Shown: positions 15,985 to 25,400 of the stretch, piece after piece
Layout: each line of letters opens with the position of its first letter
Position numbering within the stretch: the stretch's first letter is position 1
Source: Frateuria sp. Soil773
Lineage (GTDB): Bacteria > Pseudomonadota > Gammaproteobacteria > Xanthomonadales > Rhodanobacteraceae
DNA: 57,763 nt
Assembly: GCF_001428405.1 (NCBI RefSeq)
Contig: NZ_LMSL01000012.1
Coordinates: 1-57,763 of the forward strand
Direction: 5' to 3'
Notes under the pieces: model-generated
The model's database searches: none
Told to the model about the DNA's origin: nothing
What the model saw: the letters and a program-made list of their open reading frames with translations, nothing else
Program-made: the position numbers and the translations under genes

Positions 15985-18012
15985 GTGACATTGCGCCACA
16001 AGTTGCTGCTGGTTGCGCTGTGCACGCTGGCCCTGCCGGTGGCCGGCTGGCTGTACGTGCGACAGATGGAACTGCTGCTGCGCGAGGGCCAGGAGCAGGC
16101 GCTGGTGGCCTCGGCCGGCGCGGTGGCGCGCAGCCTGGTGGTGACCGGCGCGGCGCTGCCGGTGGGCGCGCAGGGCTGGTACGTGCAGCAGGCGCTGAAT
16201 CCGATCACCGTCGACGGCTACGGCGACGACTGGGCGCCGCTGACGCCGTGGAGCCAGCCGTTGGGCGCGAACGGCAAGCTGCTGCTGGCCGAGGACGCCG
16301 ACTGGCGCTACCTCTACGCGCAGGTGCGCAGCGCCCGCCGCAGCCGCGCCGATGCGGCGGACGCCGACGCCCTGCGCGCCGACCACCTGATCCTGCGCCT
16401 GGAGCGGGACGGCCGCCACCAGCGTTACCTGCTGGCCAGCGCGGCGCCGGGGCCGTTCATGGCGCGCCTGATCGACCCGCCGGTCGACGGCCTGCCGGCG
16501 CAGCTCCCCGCGCAATGGCAGGAAGACGGCAGCGGCTACCGGGTCGAGCTGCGCCTGCCGCGCGACCTGCCGCTGGACCGGCTCGGCCTGGGCATCTACG
16601 ACGCGGCGGCCGGCGGCGATCCGCTGGCCGCCGACAGCCGGCCGCTGTGGCACTACTCGGGCCGCCTGGCCACGGAGCTGGTGCAACTGGCGCCGGACGG
16701 CGTGCAGGCGCGGCTGCTGGCGCCGCAGGGCTGGCTGCTGGCGCAGAGCGGCCGGCTGGGCGCGGCGGTCGCCGGCGGCGCCCAGCCCGGCTGGTTCGCC
16801 TCGCTGGTCTACCGCTCGCTGCTGGCGAACCGGCTGGAGCCGGCCGAGCTGTGGACCCAGGATGCGCCGCGGCTGGACCTGCCGGAGATCCGCCGGGCCG
16901 CCGCCGGCGAGCCGGCGACGGTATGGCGCGACGGCGAGGCGCGCGGCAGCGTGGTGCTGGCCGCGGCCGTGCCGGTCGGTCCGCCGGGCGAAGTGCGCGG
17001 CGTATTGCTGCTGGAGCAGGCCAGCCGCGCGGTGCCGCTGCTGGCCAATCGCGCCCTGCTCGGCCTGCTGCTGACGAGTTTCGGCGTGCTGCTGGTCGCC
17101 GGCGGCATCCTGCTCGCGTTCGCCACGCGGCTCAGCCTGCGGCTGGGGCGGCTGCGCGACGCGGCCGAGCGCGCGCAGCTCAACGACGGGCGCCTGGACG
17201 GGCTGTTCGACAAGGGCCGCTTCCCGATGACCGCGGCCGAGGACGAGCTGGGCGACCTCGCGCGCAGCTTCGAACGCCTGTTCGAGGTGGTCGGCGGCTA
17301 TACCGACTACCTGCGCACGCTCGCCTCCAAGCTGTCGCACGAGCTGAACACGCCGCTGGCGATCGTGAAGTCCTCGCTCGACAACCTGGAGCACGCGCTG
17401 CAGGCCAGCCGCCCGCTGCCGGAAGAAGTGCGCCCCTACCTGGCCCGCGCGCACGACGGCGTCGCGCGGCTCGGCACCCTGGTGCGCGCGATGAGCGAGG
17501 CGAGCCGGATGGAGCGCGCGATCGCCGCCGCCGAGCCGGAGGACGTCGACCTGCGCGAAGTGGTGCGCGGCTGCGCCGAGGCGTACCGCCCGCTGGCCGG
17601 GTCGCGCCGGATCGAGTGCGAGCTGCCCGCCGCGCCGCTGCGCATGCATTGCGCGCCGGAACTGGTGGCGCAGGCGTTGGACAAGCTGTTCGACAACGCC
17701 CTGTCGTTCACCCCGGCCGACGGCTGGCTGCGCCTGAGCCTGCGGCCGGAGGCCCGGGGCGCCACCATCGAGCTGGCCAACCAGGGCCCGCCGCTGCCGG
17801 CGGCGATGCAGGGACGGCTGTTCGATTCGCTGGTGAGCCTGCGCGACAAGGCCACCCCCGGCGACGCGCCGCACCTGGGCCTGGGCCTGTACGTGGTGCG
17901 GCTGGTGGCCGAGCGCCACGGCGGCGTGGCCGCCGCGCGCAATCTCGACGACGGCAGCGGCGTGGCCTTCAGCCTGCTGCTGCACCACATGCCGCGCCAG
18001 CGGCTGGCCTGA
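15985..18012 (+). CDS. Membrane histidine kinase, PdsS-like
   Basis: A 675-residue sensor kinase from GTG 15985. Order: an N-terminal membrane span (LLLVALCTLALPVAGWLYV); a periplasmic region of some 330 residues that begins with a strand-rich segment (NPITVDGYGDDWAPLTPW) like the CBM9/DOMON-type modules of the sortase-associated kinase family; a second span (LLGLLLTSFGVLLVAGGILLAF in two overlapping parts); a HAMP-like linker; an H-box with phospho-acceptor H452 (SKLSHELNTPLAIVKSSL); and an ATPase domain with an N-box (LDKLFDNALSFTP) and GLGLYVVRLVAERHGG. It would phosphorylate the adjacent regulator. The ligand is unknown; a glycan is possible given the module. Confidence 0.85.
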   Translation: MTLRHKLLLVALCTLALPVAGWLYVRQMELLLREGQEQALVASAGAVARSLVVTGAALPVGAQGWYVQQALNPITVDGYGDDWAPLTPWSQPLGANGKLLLAEDADWRYLYAQVRSARRSRADAADADALRADHLILRLERDGRHQRYLLASAAPGPFMARLIDPPVDGLPAQLPAQWQEDGSGYRVELRLPRDLPLDRLGLGIYDAAAGGDPLAADSRPLWHYSGRLATELVQLAPDGVQARLLAPQGWLLAQSGRLGAAVAGGAQPGWFASLVYRSLLANRLEPAELWTQDAPRLDLPEIRRAAAGEPATVWRDGEARGSVVLAAAVPVGPPGEVRGVLLLEQASRAVPLLANRALLGLLLTSFGVLLVAGGILLAFATRLSLRLGRLRDAAERAQLNDGRLDGLFDKGRFPMTAAEDELGDLARSFERLFEVVGGYTDYLRTLASKLSHELNTPLAIVKSSLDNLEHALQASRPLPEEVRPYLARAHDGVARLGTLVRAMSEASRMERAIAAAEPEDVDLREVVRGCAEAYRPLAGSRRIECELPAAPLRMHCAPELVAQALDKLFDNALSFTPADGWLRLSLRPEARGATIELANQGPPLPAAMQGRLFDSLVSLRDKATPGDAPHLGLGLYVVRLVAERHGGVAAARNLDDGSGVAFSLLLHHMPRQRLA

Positions 18013-18231
18013 GGCCCGTTTCGGGGCTGGATGCCATCGCGGCCAGCCGGAAGCTGCCGCGCATTTCATGCCGGGTTCGTACCGTATCTCGGGGGACTGC
18101 GGACGGCGTTTGCGGCGTCCGTGCCGCCATTGGCGCGATGCCGCGCAACGCGGAAACGCCGGACCTCGCCCGGTTTTCCGTCGCTGCCCCTACAATGGCC
18201 GCTCCTCCGTTTGGCCATCCGGATTCCCCAC

Positions 18232-19707
18232 GTGATTTCCCGAGACGAGTTCGACGCGCTGGTCGCGCAAGGGCATACGCGCATCCCGCTGGTGCGCGAG
18301 GTGTTCTCCGACCTCGACACGCCGCTGTCGGTGTACCTGAAGCTGGCCGACGGCCCGTACACCTTCCTGTTCGAGTCGGTCGAGGGCGGCGCCACCTGGG
18401 GACGCTATTCGATCATCGGCCTGCCGGCCCGGCGCGTGTACCGCCTGCGCGGCCACGAGCTGGAAGTGGAGGATTCGGGCGAGGTCGTCGAGCGCCGCCA
18501 TCTCGACGACCCGCTCGGCGAGATCGAGAAGCTGCGCGCGCAGTACGACGTGCCGCGGCTGCCGCAACTGCCCGCGTTCAGCGGCGGCCTGGTCGGCTAT
18601 TTCGGCTTCGAGACGATCGGCTACATCGAGCCGCGGCTGGCGCAGTGGGACCGCCCCGACGAACTGGGCACGCCCGACGTGCTGCTGATGCTGGCCGAAG
18701 AGGTCGCGGTGTTCGACAACCTCAAGGGCCGCCTGTACCTGATCGTGCATGCCGACCCGGCGCAGCCGCAGGCATACGCCGAGGCGCAGCGCCGGCTCGA
18801 CGCGCTGGTCTATCGGCTTCGCCAGGGCGGTGCCTCGTACCCGCAGCTCACCCAGTCCACCGCGCTGGACGAGGGCGACTTCAAGTCGTCGTTCACCCGG
18901 GAAGAATTCGAGGCGATGGTCGAGCGCGCGAAGGAGTACATCCGCGCCGGCGACATCTTCCAGGTGGTGCCGTCGCAGCGCCTCAGCGTGGGCTTCAATG
19001 CGCGGCCGGTGGATGTCTACCGCGCGCTGCGCGCGCTGAACCCGTCGCCGTACATGTACTTCGTCGATCTCGGCGGGACCCAGATCGTCGGTTCCTCGCC
19101 GGAGATCCTGGCGCGGCTCAAGGACGGCAAGGTGCTGGTGCGCCCGCTGGCCGGCACGCGCAAGCGCGGCGCCACCGAGGAGGAGGACAAGGCGCTGGAG
19201 GCCGAGCTGCTGGCCGACCCGAAGGAGCGCGCCGAGCACGTCATGCTGATCGACCTGGGCCGCAACGACATCGGCCGGATCAGCGAGACCGGCAGCGTGG
19301 AGGTGAGCGAATCCTTCGTGGTGGAGCGCTACTCGCACGTGATGCACATCGTGTCGCAGGTGCAGGGCACCGCGAAGCCGGGCCTCGGCTACATGGACGT
19401 GCTCAAGGCCACCTTCCCGGCCGGCACGCTCAGCGGCGCGCCGAAGATCCGTGCGCTGGAAATCATCCAGGAGCTGGAGCCGTACAAGCGCAACATCTAC
19501 GCCGGCGCGATCGGCTGGATCGGCTGGTGGGGCGACGCCGACACCGCCATCGCGATCCGCACCGCGGTGATCCAGGACGGCCGCCTGCACGTGCAGGCCG
19601 GCGCCGGCATCGTCTACGACTCCGACCCCGCCGCCGAGTGGGAGGAGACCATGAATAAAGGCCGCGCGCTGTTCCGTGCGGTGGCGCAGGCGGCGAAGGG
19701 GTTGTAA
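18232..19707 (+). CDS. trpE: Anthranilate synthase component I
   Basis: Large subunit of anthranilate synthase: converts chorismate to anthranilate using ammonia from TrpG, the first step of tryptophan synthesis. 491 residues from GTG 18232. Visible signatures: LDTPLSVYLKLAD (feedback/tryptophan-binding region), GGLVGYFGFETIGYIEP, the catalytic-domain segments AGDIFQVVPSQRL, SSPEILARL, RPLAGTRKRG, IDLGRNDIGRI, TFPAGTLSGAPKIRA and GAIGWIGWWGD. TACAAT at 18191-18196 could be the -10 element. trpG does not follow; a decayed lysozyme cassette lies directly downstream instead. Confidence 0.95.
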   Translation: MISRDEFDALVAQGHTRIPLVREVFSDLDTPLSVYLKLADGPYTFLFESVEGGATWGRYSIIGLPARRVYRLRGHELEVEDSGEVVERRHLDDPLGEIEKLRAQYDVPRLPQLPAFSGGLVGYFGFETIGYIEPRLAQWDRPDELGTPDVLLMLAEEVAVFDNLKGRLYLIVHADPAQPQAYAEAQRRLDALVYRLRQGGASYPQLTQSTALDEGDFKSSFTREEFEAMVERAKEYIRAGDIFQVVPSQRLSVGFNARPVDVYRALRALNPSPYMYFVDLGGTQIVGSSPEILARLKDGKVLVRPLAGTRKRGATEEEDKALEAELLADPKERAEHVMLIDLGRNDIGRISETGSVEVSESFVVERYSHVMHIVSQVQGTAKPGLGYMDVLKATFPAGTLSGAPKIRALEIIQELEPYKRNIYAGAIGWIGWWGDADTAIAIRTAVIQDGRLHVQAGAGIVYDSDPAAEWEETMNKGRALFRAVAQAAKGL

Positions 19708-19862
19708 CCGTGCCCACGAGCCAATGATTGTCTGCGAGTGATGGGTTGAGAGTGCTGCCAGGCATTTTCCCCGGCTACTTCACAGTACCCATTTCCCTGG
19801 CTTGACGCTGGAAGAAAGGGGTGCCGAAACTCGGCAACCCTTTTGACGACAGGATGTTGTCC

Positions 19863-20351
19863 ATGGCAAACGAAAACATGCGCCTCAGTGCTGCGGGTTA
19901 CGCGGCGCTTCGTACGAATGAAGGTGTCGTGATGCATTATTACGACGACACCGGAAACAACTGCACCTGGGTGTCGGAACGCATGCACACTATGGGCCTT
20001 GCACTCCGGAGGAGTTACGGCGCGCCGTTCTTCCCGAGCAAGTGAACGCGTTATTGTCTGCGCGCGTAAGGGAGGCCGAGCGTATCGTGCGTGCGACGGT
20101 GACCCGGCGGGCACTCACCCAAGCCCAATTCGATGCTGCTGTATCGTTCGCCTATAACTCCACCAACACCCGGCATGCGCTGGATCCGGCGAATACGGGA
20201 GACCGCCGCCGTGGCCCGGCGCATGAGAAGCAACGTCATGGTCACTCCGAGGGACAGGCACGGGCATGCCACTGAAGCCGCGAGGCTCAGTCGCGGACTG
20301 GTCAATCGTCGCAACCGTGAGTCGGCACCGTTCTCCCAGGGGGAGCCCTGA
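19863..20351 (+). pseudogene. Frameshifted GH24 lysozyme (first cassette)
   Basis: The reading MANENMRLSAAGYAAL... carries the GH24 (phage T4/P21-type) catalytic triad at E20, D29 and T35 with exactly the T4 spacing. One base is missing at about 19970: ACCTGGGTGTC stands where the intact frame would read ACC(C)TGGGTGTC for T-L-G-V. The frame therefore runs into a stop at 20045. The next frame continues correctly (HAHYGPCTPEEL, REAERIV, LTQAQFDAAVSFAYN), and a second shift near 20190-20200 restores ETAAVARRM through GLVNRRNRESAPF to a stop at 20349-20351. That stop overlaps the ATG of the next gene (TGATG). With two shifts, no active enzyme is expected. Confidence 0.8.
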
Positions 20352-20788
20352 TGTTCGGCAAGAAGATTGTCGTCGCACTTTGGGCTTTCTCGGGAGCCTG
20401 CCTGGCCCAGCAGTCATCCCCGGCCGCATCCCCGACGAAGAAGGATTTCGAAGGGCGATGGATGGTGACTGAGGTCGTCGGCTACGCAACCGAGGGCGGC
20501 GGAATACCTCATGCCAAGGAGTTGCTGGGCAAGCTCATGGAGATCACGACCCATGGCATCGACTTCGACGGGAACCGATGTACGGCCTACAAGGGGTTCA
20601 GGCTGCGGGAAGTGGATAGTGCCGTGGAGTTGCGCGCCAACGCGGGGGCGACCCGCGAAGATGCAGAACTGCCGGGAAAGGTGTTCCTGCTCGACAGCGA
20701 CAATTGCACGGCGATCTTCTGGCTGCGCGAGAACAAGATCGAGTTCGATGACATGGGCGTGTTCGTGAGGGCGTATCGCACAAGGTGA
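20351..20788 (+). CDS. Exported putative immunity protein paired with the lysozyme
   Basis: A 145-residue protein with a signal peptide (MFGKKIVVALWAFSGACLA) and an intact frame. The mature part is paralogous to the product at 32207-32641. Both have FxGxWxVT near the mature N-terminus, a L-G-x-x-x-x-IT step, one central cysteine, and LDS-C-AIF followed by I-F-D-G--A-R at the end. Its ATG overlaps the stop of the broken lysozyme, and a hairpin follows it. Known lysozyme effectors of Xanthomonadales are paired with periplasmic lipoprotein inhibitors, so a lysozyme-inhibitor (immunity) role is the best inference. The family itself is not recognised. Confidence 0.65.
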   Translation: MFGKKIVVALWAFSGACLAQQSSPAASPTKKDFEGRWMVTEVVGYATEGGGIPHAKELLGKLMEITTHGIDFDGNRCTAYKGFRLREVDSAVELRANAGATREDAELPGKVFLLDSDNCTAIFWLRENKIEFDDMGVFVRAYRTR

Positions 20789-20811
20789 CTATTGCCTTGA
20801 GGCATGGCTTG

Positions 20812-20832
20812 AGCCCCGGCCACGCCGGGGCT
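20812..20832 (+). terminator. Hairpin closing the first lysozyme cassette
   Basis: AGCCCCGGC and GCCGGGGCT are perfect 9-bp arms around CAC, 23 bp past the stop of the small exported protein. TTGTCGCTT follows, a weak T-tract. Confidence 0.6.
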
Positions 20833-20891
20833 TGTCGCTTGCGGATCGGTTACGCTTCCCGCCGTTGTTGCGGATGGCGACGAGGATCACC

Positions 20892-22391
20892 GTGCGATTG
20901 GCCTTGACCCTGTTCATGCTGTCCTTGCCTGCCATGGCGGCGGACAGGGCGACTCCGGTCGGAGTGGACGATTTCGGCCAGCGCCTGAGGGCGCTGGCGC
21001 TGCTGCAGACCCTCAACGCCGACCTGCTCAGCCACGACAGCGCCACGCTGACGCTGGAGCGATGGTGCGGCGCGCATGGCATGGCCGCGCCGGCGAAGGT
21101 GGTGGCGCGTCGCGTGCGCGGGCAGGCCAAGCCGTTGCCGCCGGACCTGCGCGCGCGGCTGATGATCGGTGCGGACGAGCCGGTGAAGTATCGCCGCGTG
21201 CAGTTGGCCTGCGGCGATCATGTGCTGTCCGAGGCGGACAACTGGTATCTGCCGGCGCGGCTGACCGCGGCGATGAACCGCACGCTCGACGACACCGACA
21301 CGCCGTTCGGCAAGGTGGTGCTGCCGCTGCATTTCCGCCGCAAGACGCTGGACGCCGAGCTGTTGTGGTCGCCATTGCCGGCGGGCTGGGAGATGCGGGC
21401 CGCACCGGTGCCGGCCAATGGCGGCGCGCTAGCGATACCGCACGAGGTACTGCGCCACCGCGCGCTGCTGTTCGACGCGAACAATCGCCCCTTCAGCGCC
21501 GTGGTCGAGACCTATACCGACCAGGTGCTGGCGTTTTCGCCCGTAGCGCAGACGGCTTCGCCGCTGTCGTTCGACGGGCCGGCGACGCTGTACCAGCCCG
21601 ATCGCGTATCGACGCAATACTCCGAGGTTCGCGTCGCGGTCAGCCCCGATGGCGACACGGTGCTCTGGGGCAGCGTCGACCGCCCGGGCGGGCCGGGCGG
21701 CTGGGACATCTGGATGATCCGCCGCCGCGGCGGCCAGTGGAGCGCGCCGCAGCCGGTGCCGTTCGACACGCCGGCGCACGAGTTCGATCCCGCCTTCGGC
21801 GCCGACGGCCACACCGTGTGGTTCTTCTCCGACCGTCCCGGCGGCCAGGGCGGCGACGATATCTGGAGCGTGGATTTCGATCCGCGCACGGCGCGCTTCG
21901 GCACGCCGCGCAACGCCGGGCCGGCGATCAACTCGGCCGGCGACGAATGGGCGCCGCCGCCCTCGCCGGACGGCAGCCAACTGCTGTTCGCCACCGACGG
22001 CCGCGGCGGTCGTGGCAGGCACGACCTGTTCCTCAGCACGTGGCGCGACGGCGCCTGGCAGCCGGCCGTGCCGCTGCCGGGCGAGGTGAACACCGCGCAG
22101 GACGAGTTCGACGCCACCTTCGTCGCCGGCGGTCGCGGCCTGGTCTATACGCATGCCGCCGACGTCGACAAGGACCCGAGCGAGCTGTGGTTCGCGCTGC
22201 GCGGCAAGGATGGCGGTTACCACGCGCCGCGCCGGATCGGCGAGAGCGTCAATGCCGCCGGTGGCTGGGCGATGGGGCCGGCGATCGATCCGCGGCGGCC
22301 GGGCGTGCTGCTGTTCTCCGGCAAGCGGTCGGAGGCGCAGCGCGGGCGATCCGACGTCTACGAAATTCCCTTCCACCTGGACGGGGAATGA
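20892..22391 (+). CDS. Exported protein: chorismate-lyase-like N-domain plus PD40 beta-propeller
   Basis: Signal peptide MRLALTLFMLSLPAMA from GTG 20892 (GAGG 6 bases upstream; an in-frame ATG lies 18 bases earlier at 20874). Total about 499 residues. The N-terminal half (ALLQTLNADLLSHDSATLTLE, then VQLACGDHVLSEADNWYLP, NRTLDDTDTPFGKVVLPLHF, PHEVLRHRALL and FSAVVETYTDQVLAF) resembles the UbiC/chorismate-lyase fold. The C-terminal half has several PD40/TolB-type blades with the repeated pattern AVSPDGDTVLWGS, AFGADGHTVWFFSDR and SPDGSQLLFATDGRGG. A periplasmic location makes a chorismate lyase activity unlikely. Ligand or protein binding is more plausible. Confidence 0.7.
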   Translation: MRLALTLFMLSLPAMAADRATPVGVDDFGQRLRALALLQTLNADLLSHDSATLTLERWCGAHGMAAPAKVVARRVRGQAKPLPPDLRARLMIGADEPVKYRRVQLACGDHVLSEADNWYLPARLTAAMNRTLDDTDTPFGKVVLPLHFRRKTLDAELLWSPLPAGWEMRAAPVPANGGALAIPHEVLRHRALLFDANNRPFSAVVETYTDQVLAFSPVAQTASPLSFDGPATLYQPDRVSTQYSEVRVAVSPDGDTVLWGSVDRPGGPGGWDIWMIRRRGGQWSAPQPVPFDTPAHEFDPAFGADGHTVWFFSDRPGGQGGDDIWSVDFDPRTARFGTPRNAGPAINSAGDEWAPPPSPDGSQLLFATDGRGGRGRHDLFLSTWRDGAWQPAVPLPGEVNTAQDEFDATFVAGGRGLVYTHAADVDKDPSELWFALRGKDGGYHAPRRIGESVNAAGGWAMGPAIDPRRPGVLLFSGKRSEAQRGRSDVYEIPFHLDGE

Positions 22392-22439
22392 CCGCCCCGC
22401 ATCGCAGGCGCTGCGACCGCGCGCCGCTATCATCTGCCG

Positions 22440-25400
22440 ATGCCGAACGCGTTGACCGATGACCTGACCGACGGCCTGGTGGTGTACCGGGCCAGCCGGC
22501 TCGAAGCCCTGCTCGATCCGCTGCAGCAACTGCTGGACAGCGTGCCGCCGGCGCACGTGCTGGCGCCGCAGACGGTGATCGCCGCGCATCCGGGCATGCG
22601 CCACTGGCTGTCGGCCGCGCTGGCGCGCCGGCGCGGGCCGGGCGGCATCGTGGCGAACCTGCGCATCAGCCTGCCCAGCCTGTGGCTGGACGAGCTGGCG
22701 CAGAGCGAACTCGGCGCGGCGGCGGTGGCGCTGGCGCCGTACCGGCGCGACCGCCTGCGCTGGCGCATCCACGAACTGCTGCCGGAGGTCGCCGACGCGC
22801 AGGTCGGCGCCTATCTGGCCGGCGGCGATGCCGCGCGCCGCCGCTACCAGCTCGCCGACCGCCTGGCGCGGCTCTACACGCAATACCTGGTGTACCGGCC
22901 GGACTGGCTGCACGCCTGGGAGCGCGGCCGCGACGACGTGCCGGAACCCACCTTCATGGCGCCGCTGTGGCGGCAGTTGCGCACGGCGATCGGCCTGCCG
23001 CACCGCGGCGAGCGGGTCGAGGCGCTGGTGCGCCACCTGGCGCGCCACCCGCAGCGCCAGGCCACCGGCGAGCCGCTGCACATCTTCGGCGTCAGCCACC
23101 TGGCGCCGGCGGAGCTGGCGCTGCTGCGCGCGGTGGCGCGGCTGCGACCGGTGATCCTGTACGTGCCCGATCCCTGCCGCGAGTTCTGGGCCGGCCTGCG
23201 CGGCGAGCGCGAACAGTTGCGCGAGCAGGCGCAGCGCGTCGATTTCAGCGACGCCTCCGAGCAGTTCTTCCTGCAGATGGGCCATCCGCTGCTGGCGAGC
23301 TGGGGTCGCATGGGCCAGCACTTCATGCTCAACCTGCAGGCGTTCGACGACGCCATCCGCATGGACGTGCGCCACTGGCAGGACGAGGCGCCGCAGCAAG
23401 GCGAGGGCGACGGCCTGTTGCAGCGCCTGCAGGAAAGCATGCGCCAGCTCGATCCGTCGCTGCTGCAGCCGTTGCGCGACGGCGTGCCGGCGGCGCTTGC
23501 CGACCGCTCGCTGCGCGTGCACCTGTGCCATACCCGCCTGCGCGAGCTGGAAGTGCTGCGCGACGCGCTGCTGAACGAGCTGTCCGCGCGGCCGGACCTG
23601 AAGCCGTCCGACATCGTGGTGATGGCGCCGGACATCGCCGCCTACGTGCCGCTGCTGCCGGCGGTGTTCGGCGAGGCCGGCCGCCACCAGGGGCCGCTGC
23701 CCTATCACCTGGCCGACGTCGCGGTGGCGCGCACGCATCCGATGCTGAACGCGTTCAGCCGCCTGCTGTCGGTGCCCGAATCGCGGCTCACCGCGCCCGA
23801 GCTGCTCGACCTCATGCAGGTGCCGGAGGTGGCGCGTGCGCTGGGGCTGGACGAGGGCGACCTCGACACGCTGGCCCGCTGGCTGCGCCAGAGCCGCGTG
23901 GCGTGGGCGCTGGACGGCGCCTTCCGCGAAGGCTTCGGCGTGCCCGGCATCGACGAATACACCTTCGCCTGGGGCATGGACCGCCTGCTCGCCGGCTACG
24001 TGCTGGGCGAGGCCGAGCCGGGCGCGGCGGAGGCGGAACAAGGGTGGACCTTGCCTGATGGTGAACTGTGGCCGGTGGAAGGCGTGCACGGCCCGCAGGC
24101 CGCGGCGCTGGGCGCACTGGACCGGCTGCTGCTGACGCTGGCCGAACTGCACCGCGACGCCGCCACGCCGCGCACCGCCTCGGCCTGGGCGAACCGGCTG
24201 GAGCAATTGCTCGACGCGCTGTTCCGCATCGACCCGCGCGACCGCGAGGCGGTCGAGGCGCTGTCCCTGCTGCGCCGGTTCCTGCAGGCGACCAAGCTGG
24301 AGACCGCCGATTGCGGGCTCGATCCGCTGCTCGATTTCCCGGTGGTGCGCGAGGCGTTGCGCGAGCGCCTCGCGGCGGCGCCGGAGCGCCAGCGCTTCCT
24401 GCTCGGCGGCGTCACCTTCTGCGGCATGGTGCCCCAGCGCGCGATCCCGTTCCGGGTGATCGCCGTGCTCGGCCTCAACGACGGCGAGTTCCCGCGCATG
24501 GCGGGCGATGCGGGGCTGGACCTGATGCAGCGCCATCGCCGGCTGGGCGACCGCGACGTGCGCAACGACGACCGCTACCTGTTCCTGGAAACCGTGATGG
24601 CCGCGCGCGAGGTGCTGCACCTGTCGTACGTGGGCGAGGGCATCCGCGACGGCAAGCCGCGCAATCCCGCCGCCCCGCTGGCCGAACTGCTTGGCCTGCT
24701 GGACGAGCGGGCCGGCCTGCGCGGCGAGGAAGCCGATGCCGACGAGCGACCGGCGCCCCCCGGCGAACCCGGGACGATCCGCCGGCCATGGCGCGTCAAG
24801 CATCCGCTGCAGCCGTTCGACCGGCGCTATTTCGACGGCAGCGACCCGCGCCTGTTCTCGTTCGATGCGGGCCTTGCCGGCATGGTGCGCGGCGAGGCGC
24901 CGGCGCCGTTCGCGGATGGCACCGATGACGATGCGGCGGACGACGCGGCCGCGGCGGTTCCGCTGCGCGACGTGCAGGCGTATTACCGCGATTCGGCGCG
25001 GCAGGTACTGGCGCAGCGGCTCGACATCCGCCTGGACGCGCTCGCCGACGACCGCCTGCAGGAAAGCGAACCGTTGCAGGCCGGTTTCAGCGCGCTGGAC
25101 CAGGTGGCGCGGCGGCTGTTCTTCGACGCCGTCGGCCAGGGGCGCTTCGATCTGCCCGAACAGGCGCCGGCCTGGCTGCGGCTGAGCGGCGCGCTGCCGA
25201 GCGGCCGCCTGGGCCTGGACGCCTGGACGGCCGAACGCGAGGCGGTGCAGGCGCTGCTGGAGGCCGCACGCGCGCATCCGCTGTTTGCCGGCGCGCCGCC
25301 GCAGCGCCAGCCGCGCATGCTGGCGCTGGTCGTGGACGGCGTCGCCGTCGAAGGCACGCTGGAGCGCGTCTACGCCGCCGGCGACGGCCTGTGGCTGTTC

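Noticed and set aside
19863-20351. Lysozyme genes as part of a prophage lysis module
   Set aside because: No holin, spanin, capsid, terminase or integrase genes nearby; both copies share a partner gene with a signal peptide instead.
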